The notes under the pieces: generated by a model
Databases searched by the model: none
What the model saw: only the letters and a program-made list of their open reading frames with translations
What the model was told of the DNA's origin: nothing
Assembly (NCBI RefSeq): GCF_000153485.2
Contig: NC_018721.1
Location: forward strand, 1,364,001-1,428,000
Reading direction: 5' to 3'
DNA from: Psychroflexus torquis ATCC 700755
GTDB lineage: Bacteria; Bacteroidota; Bacteroidia; Flavobacteriales; Flavobacteriaceae
DNA length: 64,000 nt
Translations under genes and position numbers: made by a program
Shown here: in pieces, positions 8,861-17,777 of the stretch
How positions within the stretch are numbered: position 1 is the stretch's first letter
How the letters are laid out: each line of letters starts with the position of its first letter

Positions 8861-8980
8861 GTGATATCTAAATTCAAAACCGTTTTATTGCTATTTATTT
8901 CAATTCTTATCATTTACTGCCAAGATGATAAGAATTCGCAGAATGTTACTATTGATCTCGAGCTTAATAGCACACAATAA
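8861..8980 (+). CDS. Possible mini-lipoprotein or truncated remnant
   Basis: A GTG-started frame of 39 codons encodes a basic start, a hydrophobic stretch (VLLLFISILIIYC) ending in a cysteine, then a short polar tail (QDDKNSQNVTIDLELNSTQ). This looks like a lipoprotein signal peptide with almost no mature protein. It begins 68 bases after the end of the IS630 element, so it may be the head of a gene cut down by rearrangement. The remainder of 8793-9121 shows nothing else. Confidence 0.3.
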   Translation: MISKFKTVLLLFISILIIYCQDDKNSQNVTIDLELNSTQ

Positions 8981-9121
8981 TATAAATAAGTTTTGTGCTC
9001 TTACCTAATCTTCCTTTTGTAAAGGCTTGAAATTACTATAAACCCAAAATTGTAACCTTAACAAACCCTGCTATTTTTTTAAGCCGTGTTGTAAATAGTT
9101 ATGACGTAAAACTTTATGTGA

Positions 9122-10279
9122 TTAATTAAACTTAGGTCTAAAAATCGACACTATTAAGGTGAATAACGTGAGGGCTAAAAGACATAAAAAACTGACTTTA
9201 AGACTAAAGCTATCTGAAATATAACCAAGAATTACTGGACTTAATAAAAATCCAAAAAATCCTATTCCTGAAACAAAAGAAATACTTTTAGAAGCCGAAA
9301 TTCCTCTTGTATTTCCTGCGACTCTAAACAATTCTGGAATAATAACAGACAAGCCTAATCCTATAATTCCAAATCCTATTACACTTAATAAAACTTGGCT
9401 TAAAAGCACACACAAATATCCCATACAAGCAAGAATAAATCCTACTACAATAATTCTTTTAGATCCGATTTTTTCACTTATTCCATCACCAAAAAATCGT
9501 CCTATTGTCATCATAATAGAAAATACAATAAATCCTAAACCTGCTAAGTTTTGGGAAGAAATTTCAACTATTTCAATTAAATAAATAGAACTCCACTGCT
9601 CAATAGATCCTTCACTACTCATAGCAACTAGAGCCAAGAAGGCTAATAAAAATAGAGGTTTATAGACTTTGAAAGGAACTTTACTTTTGTTTTTAAGGCC
9701 TTTATTTTCAGTCATGGTATAGTACTTTTTTGATAATAATAAATTCGTCACAACAACGAGGAAGATCATTAAAAGCACATGGTATAATGGTGCGTCCAAC
9801 AAGGCTATAAGTAAAGTACCAATAAGTGCTCCTAGTGCACCCCCTAAGCTAAAAAAGCCATGCGCCGCCGACATAATGTTCACCTCATCTTTCTTTTCAA
9901 TTTCTGAGATCAACGTATTCATAGAAATATCTGTAAGTGCAGAAAAAATACCTACCACAAATAAAGAGACGCATAACATCGTAAAATTGGTAGCGATAAA
10001 TGGTCCTATAAAAGCTATTGAAAAAGCACATATACCAAAAAACGTACTCTTACCTAAACCTATTTTGTGAGTAACGTAAGGGACCACAGGAATAAAAAGC
10101 AGAAGTCCTAAAGCCAAAGAGAACAATGCAAAACCAATTTCTGAATCATCAAGTTCTAACTTCTCTTTTACTTGCGGTATATACAATACCCAAGTCCCTA
10201 TCATGATATTTAAAGAACAATACACCCAAACCACTGAAAAGTAGCGGAAATCCGATAGGATAAGTTTAAGTGAATTCAT
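9122..10279 (-). CDS. MFS transporter
   Basis: The 385-residue protein is hydrophobic along its length with about 12 predicted membrane helices and a cytoplasmic charged loop in the middle (TMTENKGLKNKSKV, about residue 195). Acidic Asp-containing turns such as FGDGISEKIGSKR match the MFS loop-2/loop-8 motif, and the family resembles the sugar or organic-anion carriers related to FucP/YbjJ. It is the last gene of the long minus-strand carbohydrate locus. Its ATG overlaps the trehalase stop by one base (TAATG), which suggests coupled translation. The likely job is inner-membrane uptake of a released sugar. Confidence 0.8.
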   Translation of the reverse strand: MNSLKLILSDFRYFSVVWVYCSLNIMIGTWVLYIPQVKEKLELDDSEIGFALFSLALGLLLFIPVVPYVTHKIGLGKSTFFGICAFSIAFIGPFIATNFTMLCVSLFVVGIFSALTDISMNTLISEIEKKDEVNIMSAAHGFFSLGGALGALIGTLLIALLDAPLYHVLLMIFLVVVTNLLLSKKYYTMTENKGLKNKSKVPFKVYKPLFLLAFLALVAMSSEGSIEQWSSIYLIEIVEISSQNLAGLGFIVFSIMMTIGRFFGDGISEKIGSKRIIVVGFILACMGYLCVLLSQVLLSVIGFGIIGLGLSVIIPELFRVAGNTRGISASKSISFVSGIGFFGFLLSPVILGYISDSFSLKVSFLCLLALTLFTLIVSIFRPKFN

Positions 10280-12270
10280 TAAAAAATAAGTTTTGGCTCC
10301 TTAAGTTGATTTAGATTATCTATTAGATTTTGATCCAAAAGTGTCAACCCATATTGATAAGAGGCATTCATCCAGCCAAATCCTTCTTGCGTAATGTATT
10401 GGAAATCTGTACCAACATTTCCATATTCGGCAAACACTTTATGTGTGGCTTCCACCACATCATATTTTTCGGGAATTGTACCATTGTAATCCACAGCATT
10501 CTTTGTTATCATGTAGAGCCATCGGTATACTAATTCTTGTAATTGAGCATCATAACCGTAATTTTTTAGGCCTTTCCAAATCATCATTTGGTGAGGTGCC
10601 CAACCGTTTGGATAATCCCACTGACGAGCTGGACGTGAATCTGAAATGATGCCACGGCTTTCTTTTGTACTTGCTGCAACCCCTCCTTTTTCTATTAACA
10701 GTGGTAAGCAATTTTTAACTAATTGTTCTGCCTGCTCTTTAGTTGCCATCTCAGACCACATCGGTGCAAAGGTTGTAGCAGAAATAAAATTGGATTGCTT
10801 GTTGTTCTTAAAATCATAGTCAAAATACATGCCTTTATCTCCATTCCAAAGGTATTTATCTGAAAGCCTTCGACGATCTTGGTGTTTTCTAATCCAATAA
10901 TCTGACGAATAGTTTTGCCCTGTAGAGGTTTCAAAATTATCATTAAACTGACTACTGATTAAAAAAGCAAAATCCTTTTCGTATTTATAAAGCAATGCGT
11001 TTAATTCTACTAAATTAAGATCAGCACAGTTACCTTCAATTCTATAGGAAGTATCATGACCAGACTCGCGCACACTGCGATCATGAATAAAGTAAGCATC
11101 AAGTTCTGGGTTGATTATTAAATCAGTTTGATTTTTTAATTCGCCAGCATGACCACCATCCCTTTGATACCTAACAACATACTCCTCAATAGAGAGTCCA
11201 GCCTCTTCCGCATATGGTTTTAAAATAGCATCAAAATGCCCTTCCTCAGTTTCAGGCGGAATTCTAAGTCCTTCGGCTAAATAACGGTTTAGCCCATTTG
11301 ATGTTAATCGCTTTCCTTTTTCCATCCATACCGTTTTGTATTCTTGAATGGCGGTTTCCAAATGACTTCTTAACCAAGTTTTATCAGCAGTGACCTCAAA
11401 TACTTCTCTAATTAAACTTGAATAGAACGGTGGTTGGGTTCTTGTTAGATAATACGATCTATTGGCATTTAAAATTTTTCCATAGTATTCAATTTCATAT
11501 TGAAAATTATCGGCCATTGCTTTGGCTAAATCAACCCTTCCATCCACGATTAACCCAATAGATTCAAAGTAACTATCCCAACCATACATTTCATTAAAAC
11601 GGCCTCCAGGGACAACAAAGGGAACTCCCTGCAATTTTCCGTTCTTGTTTTCAAGTTTTAGGGTTAAAATTCCAGGTTTGTTATTAATAGATTTTACATA
11701 TTCTGGTGTAATAACCTCTGGCAATTTATAGGTCGTAATCGGTAATTTTTTTTCTAAGCCCTTAAAATAGCCAAATGAAATCGAATCGGTATAGGGAACA
11801 TAGATTCTAAGATCTTCAGAAATTAAACTTTCATTTTTAGAATCTATAATGAGATTTTTAATACCATCTTCATCCAAATGCCGTGTCAAACCGTCCCAAT
11901 AATAAGTTTTTATTAATCTTGATGTTCTATCTACTGGGAGCTCATCTATATATTTAGTCTTGATATTAGCAAGGGTTTTACCTTCATTTTTTGCCAAAAC
12001 TAGCTCTTGGAGTAATTTTGATAATTCGAATGTTCCTTTTATCTCAAATGTATTTCCAGAGCTTGTTTTTAATTGGAATACTTTAGGGGATTTGTCTTCA
12101 ATAGTAATTTTTTTATCTCCATCTGTGTCTTCTTGTTTTAACAATTTTTCTAAGGTCTGATTTATTTGCACCTCAAAGGCGGTGTCTCCTGAGAATCTAT
12201 CTTCAGACTTATTTTTACATGATATCATGACAAGCGATAATAAAATGAACATTTTTAACATATTTTTCAT
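10279..12270 (-). CDS. treA: Lipoprotein alpha,alpha-trehalase (GH37) with EF-hand-like insert
   Basis: The 663-residue protein has a lipoprotein signal (MFILLSLVMISC), so it should sit in the envelope. Both trehalase signatures are present: PGGRFNEMYGWDSYF near residues 217-231 and QWDYPNGWAP near 549. The catalytic Asp is probably in ESGHDTSYR (about 403), with the acidic partner in PEKYD (about 597) and the conserved QEGFGW near 630. An EF-hand-type calcium loop, DTDGDKKITIED, lies at about residues 48-59 before the GH37 domain. It would split trehalose into two glucoses for the neighbouring MFS carriers. Family assignment is very secure. Confidence 0.94.
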   Translation of the reverse strand: MKNMLKMFILLSLVMISCKNKSEDRFSGDTAFEVQINQTLEKLLKQEDTDGDKKITIEDKSPKVFQLKTSSGNTFEIKGTFELSKLLQELVLAKNEGKTLANIKTKYIDELPVDRTSRLIKTYYWDGLTRHLDEDGIKNLIIDSKNESLISEDLRIYVPYTDSISFGYFKGLEKKLPITTYKLPEVITPEYVKSINNKPGILTLKLENKNGKLQGVPFVVPGGRFNEMYGWDSYFESIGLIVDGRVDLAKAMADNFQYEIEYYGKILNANRSYYLTRTQPPFYSSLIREVFEVTADKTWLRSHLETAIQEYKTVWMEKGKRLTSNGLNRYLAEGLRIPPETEEGHFDAILKPYAEEAGLSIEEYVVRYQRDGGHAGELKNQTDLIINPELDAYFIHDRSVRESGHDTSYRIEGNCADLNLVELNALLYKYEKDFAFLISSQFNDNFETSTGQNYSSDYWIRKHQDRRRLSDKYLWNGDKGMYFDYDFKNNKQSNFISATTFAPMWSEMATKEQAEQLVKNCLPLLIEKGGVAASTKESRGIISDSRPARQWDYPNGWAPHQMMIWKGLKNYGYDAQLQELVYRWLYMITKNAVDYNGTIPEKYDVVEATHKVFAEYGNVGTDFQYITQEGFGWMNASYQYGLTLLDQNLIDNLNQLKEPKLIF

Positions 12271-12296
12271 CGATGATTTTTTTAGTAAAAGTTAAT

Positions 12297-13598
12297 TTAT
12301 CCTTTTGTTTTTTCATTCAACCGCATTGCTAAAAACGCAGCAATAGCAAAAAATACACCTGCAAAAAGCATAGCATTTATCGCATTTCCATCAAGCAGGT
12401 ATTTATATATTGGACCAAATGTTAAGGTTTGAATTCCCATAGGGATAACGATCATCATATTCAAAATACCCATATAAACTCCTCTTTTATCTTGGGGAAC
12501 AATCTTTGAAACCATGGTATAAGGGATTCCCATCATGGCTGCCCACCCGATACCAAATAACACCATTGGTGCTAATACAAATAGGGGGTCAGAAATATAG
12601 GGAATAGTAAATAATGCAATTGCGGTACCTACCAAGCTTAAGGCATACACCTTTTTTCCTCCAAAGCGGATAGTTAAAGGTACTAAAGCAAGCGCCACAA
12701 GCATGGTTACAATATTATAAGTTAAACTCATTTTAGCGGCTTGCGAAGCGGCTTCTGAAGTAGAATATCCCATAGTAAGCTTAAATAGAGGTGTTGTAAA
12801 TTGCCAATAAATAAAAAGCGCATACCACTGAAATAAATATACAGCACCTACTTTCCACATAAATTTAGGCATCACCTTTATTGACCCCATGATCTCTAAG
12901 AAGGGTTTTCTAAATTTATGACCTAAAGGCAAACTTTTAATTTTATTAATTTCTAACACTTCTTTTTCAGAAGGTGGAATTTCTGGTGTTTTTAAAACAG
13001 ACCATAAAATAGTAGCTAAAGAAAGAAAAGCACCAATAAAAAAGGAGTAATACAACCATTGCGGAATGATTCCTGATTCTAACGACTCTCCCCCAAACAA
13101 ATATTGAAATAAAACAATAGAACCATTGGCTAACAATATCCCTGCACCAACAAAAAGGCTTTGCATTTGGAACCCAAGACTCAATTGTTTTTCTGGCAAT
13201 TTATCTCCTATAAAAGCTCTGTAGGGTTCCATGGCCATATTGTTACCAACATCAAGAATCCATAGTAAGCCTACCGCAAACCAAAGCACAGGACTGTGCG
13301 GGAATGCAAATAAAGTCAAGCTACCTAGTAAGGCACCAATTAGAAAATAGGGTTTACGCCTTCCCCAGCGATTAGACCAAGTTTTGTCGGACAGTGCACC
13401 AATAACAGGTTGTACAATTAATCCTGTGACTGGGCCTGCAATATTTAATATGGGCAGCATATCCTCTGGCGCTCCTAAATATAGAAATATAGGGTTGATA
13501 GCTGTTTGTTGCAAACCGAAACTATATTGAATTCCTAAAAATCCAATATTCATATTAAAGATCTGCCAAAAGGATAAACTTGGTTTTTGTAGCTTCAT
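12297..13598 (-). CDS. MFS sugar carrier of the SLC45/GPH type
   Basis: The 433-residue protein has 12 predicted membrane helices. It contains GALSDKTWSNRWGRRKPY (loop 2, with the basic RWGRRKP turn) and GIPYTMVSKIVPQDKRGVYMGILN, both typical of sucrose/maltose-proton symporters of the SLC45/GPH group. It lies 26 bp upstream of the trehalase gene and downstream of the GH97 gene, separated from the latter by repeat R2. The context indicates uptake of a glucose disaccharide or glucose across the inner membrane. Maltose is the most likely substrate for this subgroup, but trehalose cannot be ruled out. Confidence 0.85.
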   Translation of the reverse strand: MKLQKPSLSFWQIFNMNIGFLGIQYSFGLQQTAINPIFLYLGAPEDMLPILNIAGPVTGLIVQPVIGALSDKTWSNRWGRRKPYFLIGALLGSLTLFAFPHSPVLWFAVGLLWILDVGNNMAMEPYRAFIGDKLPEKQLSLGFQMQSLFVGAGILLANGSIVLFQYLFGGESLESGIIPQWLYYSFFIGAFLSLATILWSVLKTPEIPPSEKEVLEINKIKSLPLGHKFRKPFLEIMGSIKVMPKFMWKVGAVYLFQWYALFIYWQFTTPLFKLTMGYSTSEAASQAAKMSLTYNIVTMLVALALVPLTIRFGGKKVYALSLVGTAIALFTIPYISDPLFVLAPMVLFGIGWAAMMGIPYTMVSKIVPQDKRGVYMGILNMMIVIPMGIQTLTFGPIYKYLLDGNAINAMLFAGVFFAIAAFLAMRLNEKTKG

Positions 13599-13675
13599 AT
13601 TAAAATCATATCATTAGTTATTTACATTTCAAACTAATACTTGGTGGAAGAAATTAACCCATAAAATAAAAACAG

Positions 13676-13831
13676 ACACCAATTTAAACCTATAATGTCG
13701 CCATAAATTATTTTACCGAAACGAGCTCGGCACAGGCTTTTTTCGCCTACTTTTTATCAAAAAACCAGTGCTGAGCTACGTCGTAGTATAATTCAATTAA
13801 TTCATACGGCATTATAAATTTAATTTGGTGT
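13676..13831 (+). repeat. Dispersed MITE-like repeat, copy 2 (R2)
   Basis: This 156-bp copy lies between the GH97 and MFS genes, inside the carbohydrate operon. Its ends read ACACCAATTT and AAATTGGTGT when paired, so both ends carry a matching CA in place of TA. It lacks core A and carries the alternative core B (GTGCTGAGCTACGTCGTAG). Confidence 0.82.
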
Positions 13832-13891
13832 CAAATATATTCAGAACAGAACTTCGAGGTTAATTTTCTAAGTCCTAAAAAATTATGATGA

Positions 13892-16027
13892 TTATTCAAC
13901 AATACTAAGTGCAAATCCACCACCTGGGGCTAATTTTACTTTTAAACTGGAAGCATTTGTTAGTTCTAATTCTTCTATTTCATAAGCTTGTGGGTTGTTA
14001 TCCCAATCTGCGTTTGGTGCATCTTTATATAATTTTGCTTTGTAGGTTTTTCCCTTTTCTAGAAAATTAAAGGTAAGCTCTTGTGTCCTTTCGTTTTCAT
14101 TAGTAACACCTCCAATAAACCAATTCCCTGTTTCTCTTTCTTGTCTTGCAATGGTTACAAAATCGCCCACTTCACCCTCTAATACTTTGCTTTGTTGCCA
14201 ATCTACCCCAACATCTGTTATAAACTGAAAAGCAGGATGTAACTTCCCGTCAACCCTATAATTCTCTGGTAAATCGCAGGCCATCTGGATAGGACTATAG
14301 ATTATAACATATAAAGCTAGTTGATGTGCTAACGTTGTATTGACTTGATTTTGCTTTTTATATCTGTTGAATTTTATATCAAATACTCCAGGCGTAAAGT
14401 CTATAGGACCAGAAAGCATTCTTGTAAATACTACAGTTGATATATGGTTTGGCGGATTTCCGCCATCTGTTGCCCAAGCGTTAAATTCTTGTCCTCTTAA
14501 TCCCTCTCTTGAAATTGCATTTGGATAAGTTCTACGTTTTCCTGTCGCTTTAATGGGTTCGTGAGCATTTATTGCAATTTCCTTTTTCGCTGCTTCCACC
14601 AAAACCTTATGGTAGTGATTTACCATCCATTGTCCATGGTGATATTCTCCTTCTGGAATAATTTCGCCAACATATCCTGTTTTTACTGAATTCATTCCGT
14701 TAGCTTTCATAAAATCATAGGCCTGGTCCATTTGCTTTTCATAGGTTAATGGTGCTGCAGATGTTTCATGATGCATAATAACCTCAACGCCCTTTTCTTT
14801 AGCATACGCCATCACTTCATCAAAGTCATAATCTTTATAAGGGGTCATAAAATCAAAAAGTCCTTCTCTATCTTCCGCAGAGGCAAGCCATTTACTCCAG
14901 CCTGTATTCCAACCTTCTACTAAAAAGCCTTTTATGCCGTTTTCTGAAGCAAAATCGATATACTTCTTAGCGTTCTTAGTGGTAGCTCCATGCGAAGATG
15001 ATGCTGATTTGCCTTCGGTATATGTATTCATATCCTGACTCCCTTCCATATCCCACGTAGATTTTCCAATATGCATTTCCCACCAAATACCCACATATTT
15101 CATCGGCGTAAAGTAGTCTACATCTCCTAATTCATTTGGATCGTTTAAATTCAATATCAGTTTAGACTCGATTAAATCTCCTGCTTTTTCTGCTATTTGG
15201 ATGGTTCGCCAAGGAGTATTAAAAGGTACTGTTAGCTTGGCTTTTGCTTTCAGCCTTTCAGAACCTACCAATTCGCTCGTCATTTTTAAATTTATTGGGT
15301 CCACTTTCATCGTCATCCCTGCATAGTTTGTTAAATCTGCTTCATGAAAACTCAGGTATAACCCTGTATCCGTTTTCATAGTAACAGGTGTATTTACTGC
15401 ATTATAAGGAATATAGGTTGCAGATAAATTTTCATTATTTTTCTTAGACAATGCATCAATTTCAGAAAATTTTGTTTCACTATATAAATGCTCATAAATA
15501 TCCCAATCGCCAGGAATCCACCAAACGCTGTGATCTCCAGTCAAATTAAAATCAGTATTTTCATCTGTGATTAATATTTCCTTTAAATTGGTCTGTTCAG
15601 GAAATTCATATCTAAAACCCATGCCATCATCAAATACTTTAAAATGGATATTTAACTGTCTTTTATCAGCTGTTTTTTCCTCCAAGTATACGGTGAGTTC
15701 ATTGTAGTTATTTTTTACATCAATTTGTTCGCCCCATGGCATTTGCCAAGTTTCATCTATGGTTGCTATTGAGGATTTTATAATTTTAAAGTTATCTTTT
15801 AAAGGCGGAAGATCCTTTAAATCGAAACTCATGAATGAGGTATCGATAACTATCTCACTTTTGTGTTTTACCAAATACATTGGATTTCCTGTTTCTGACA
15901 AGGCAAATTCGATAGAGATATTTTTATCTGGAGAATCTATAGAAAAACTTGTTTTCGTGTTATGACAAGCGGTTAAAAACAAGAGTGATAAAAGTAAAAA
16001 GCTAAAATAAAGGCTTTTTTTTTTCAT
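13892..16027 (-). CDS. Lipoprotein GH97 alpha-glucosidase (SusB-like)
   Basis: The 711-residue protein has a lipoprotein signal (FSFLLLSLLFLTAC) and the three-part GH97 layout: an N-terminal beta-sandwich (about 25-290), a TIM barrel starting at YVGIWWEMHIG (about 303) and a C-terminal beta domain. Barrel motifs include VEGWNTGW, HHETS near residue 418 and REGLRGQEFNAW near 505. The Glu residues in these last two are consistent with the inverting, SusB-type subgroup acting on alpha-glucosides; this subgroup call is inferred. It would act in the periplasm on maltose-type oligosaccharides. It is 11 bp downstream of the GH13 gene. Confidence 0.92.
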   Translation of the reverse strand: MKKKSLYFSFLLLSLLFLTACHNTKTSFSIDSPDKNISIEFALSETGNPMYLVKHKSEIVIDTSFMSFDLKDLPPLKDNFKIIKSSIATIDETWQMPWGEQIDVKNNYNELTVYLEEKTADKRQLNIHFKVFDDGMGFRYEFPEQTNLKEILITDENTDFNLTGDHSVWWIPGDWDIYEHLYSETKFSEIDALSKKNNENLSATYIPYNAVNTPVTMKTDTGLYLSFHEADLTNYAGMTMKVDPINLKMTSELVGSERLKAKAKLTVPFNTPWRTIQIAEKAGDLIESKLILNLNDPNELGDVDYFTPMKYVGIWWEMHIGKSTWDMEGSQDMNTYTEGKSASSSHGATTKNAKKYIDFASENGIKGFLVEGWNTGWSKWLASAEDREGLFDFMTPYKDYDFDEVMAYAKEKGVEVIMHHETSAAPLTYEKQMDQAYDFMKANGMNSVKTGYVGEIIPEGEYHHGQWMVNHYHKVLVEAAKKEIAINAHEPIKATGKRRTYPNAISREGLRGQEFNAWATDGGNPPNHISTVVFTRMLSGPIDFTPGVFDIKFNRYKKQNQVNTTLAHQLALYVIIYSPIQMACDLPENYRVDGKLHPAFQFITDVGVDWQQSKVLEGEVGDFVTIARQERETGNWFIGGVTNENERTQELTFNFLEKGKTYKAKLYKDAPNADWDNNPQAYEIEELELTNASSLKVKLAPGGGFALSIVE

Positions 16028-16038
16028 AATATGTGAGA

Positions 16039-17709
16039 TTAATTAAGTGAAACAATTACAGCCTGATAGGGCTTAAGAGTAATAGTATGATTATTTATAG
16101 CTAAGCTGTTATAATTATTAATTTGTATTTCTGCTAGCTGTTGTATTTGCGGTGATGTAATGGATGAATCATGGTCTGTAAAATTTAAAAGCACCAACAT
16201 TTTTTTACCATCTAATACTCTTGTATAGGCATAGATGTCTTCATTATTTTTATCTAATAACTCATATTTCCCATAGACTAAAACCTTGTTTTCATTTCGA
16301 AGTTTAACCATTTTTCTAAAATGATTAAGCACACTAGTGGGATCTTTCTCCTGTTTAGCAACATTGATGTCTTTATAATCTGGATTTACTTTCTTCCAAG
16401 GGGTTGTCGTTGTAAATCCAGCATTTTTTGAATCGTTCCATTGCATTGGTGTCCGAGAATTTTCTCTAGAATAAAAATTGAGATTTTTCATAAACTCCCC
16501 TAAATCTTTACCCTCCTTAACCGCTCTTTTATAATCACCCAGAGCAGATACATCAACGTATTCTTCAATGCTTGGCATGTCTATATTCGTCATGCCCAAT
16601 TCATCTCCAAAGTAGGTGTAAGGTGTACCTCTCATGCTTAGCATAAAGGTATTTAGCATTTGAGCAGAAACTGTCCTGTATTCTGGACTTGAGTTCCCAA
16701 ATCGATTAACTAATCGTGAATTATCATGATTGGAAAGAAAAATAGAAAGCCAGCCTTCTTCGGCAAAAGAAGTATCCCATTTAGTAAAGATGGCTTTAAA
16801 GTCAGTTAATTTAAGTTGGTCTGAACCTACATAATCAAAATGATAGGCCATTTGGAGTTCGTTGCGATCTGCATCTACAATATCATGTGCGTCTTGCAAT
16901 GTGGTTCCTGCTCCTTCTGCTACAGCAAAAATATCATATTTACTAATGACTTCATTGTACATTTCGTTGAGGTAACCATGTAAAGGTGGATTCATTCCAT
17001 ACCATTTATCATACTCTTCTTCGTGTCCTTTTGGCCATTCTGGGAAGATAGTGTCTTTACTTGCATATTGAAACGCATCCATTCTAAACCCATCAACTCC
17101 CTTTTCTGCCCAAAATTTCATAATATCATAGACTTCATAACGGACTTTAGAGTTTTCCCAATTTAAATCAGGTTGTGCTGCTGCAAAATAATGTAAATAA
17201 TAGGCGTTGGTCTGCTCATCATAGGTCCAAGCTCCTTCTGGATCAAATAAGCTATGACGAAAAGGTGGCTCTCCCTTTTCTGCTGGCCACCAATGGTAAT
17301 ACTCTCTATAAGGATTATCTCTTGAGCTTCGAGATTGTTTAAACCAGTCGTGCTCATTGCTACTGTGGTTGACTACAACATCCAAGACAAGTTTAATTCC
17401 ACGCTTGTGCATACCGTCCAGCATATTCTGAAAATCTTCCATGCTACCATACCTTGGTTGGATCACTCTGTAATCGCTTACATCATACCCATTATCTACC
17501 ATTGGAGACTCAAAAAAAGGATTCATCCATACCATGGTAATGCCCAAGCTTTCTAAATAATCCAATTTTTCGATGACACCTTTGAAATCACCAAAACCAT
17601 CGCCATCAGAATCTTTGAAACTCTGAGGATATATTTGGTATAAAACTCCTTCCTTCCACCAAGTTTTAGAGATGTCAATTGAATTTTTAACCTTGTTTTC
17701 TTTTTTCAT
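16039..17709 (-). CDS. GH13 alpha-glucosidase, signal peptide cut off by an in-frame TAG
   Basis: The 556-residue enzyme has the four GH13 regions: DVVVNHSS, GFRMDAF with the nucleophile Asp, FAVAEGAG with the acid Glu, and FLSNHDN with the stabilising Asp. WWKEGVLYQIYPQSFKDSDGDG places it with alpha-glucosidases/oligo-1,6-glucosidases. The frame continues upstream to an ATG at 17775, two bases after the previous stop codon, and encodes MKKLILCMAVLVCIAACKN, a standard lipoprotein signal. A single TAG at 17716-17718 separates it from this ATG by two codons. Translation from 17709 would give a cytoplasmic enzyme. Most relatives in such loci are envelope lipoproteins, so a nonsense mutation is likely. 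Confidence 0.9.
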   Translation of the reverse strand: MKKENKVKNSIDISKTWWKEGVLYQIYPQSFKDSDGDGFGDFKGVIEKLDYLESLGITMVWMNPFFESPMVDNGYDVSDYRVIQPRYGSMEDFQNMLDGMHKRGIKLVLDVVVNHSSNEHDWFKQSRSSRDNPYREYYHWWPAEKGEPPFRHSLFDPEGAWTYDEQTNAYYLHYFAAAQPDLNWENSKVRYEVYDIMKFWAEKGVDGFRMDAFQYASKDTIFPEWPKGHEEEYDKWYGMNPPLHGYLNEMYNEVISKYDIFAVAEGAGTTLQDAHDIVDADRNELQMAYHFDYVGSDQLKLTDFKAIFTKWDTSFAEEGWLSIFLSNHDNSRLVNRFGNSSPEYRTVSAQMLNTFMLSMRGTPYTYFGDELGMTNIDMPSIEEYVDVSALGDYKRAVKEGKDLGEFMKNLNFYSRENSRTPMQWNDSKNAGFTTTTPWKKVNPDYKDINVAKQEKDPTSVLNHFRKMVKLRNENKVLVYGKYELLDKNNEDIYAYTRVLDGKKMLVLLNFTDHDSSITSPQIQQLAEIQINNYNSLAINNHTITLKPYQAVIVSLN

Positions 17710-17715
17710 CTCTTG

Positions 17716-17775
17716 CTAATTTTTACACGCTGCAATGCAGACTAGGACTGCCATACATAAAATTAATTTTTTCAT
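17716..17775 (-). pseudogene. Orphaned lipoprotein signal peptide of the GH13 gene
   Basis: ATG at 17775 opens 19 codons ending in the lipobox IAAC followed by KN and then TAG (17718-17716). The frame is the same as the downstream GH13 gene, with CAA GAG between the stop and its ATG. The position two bases after the upstream stop is the expected operon start. Confidence 0.75.
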
Positions 17776-17777
17776 GA

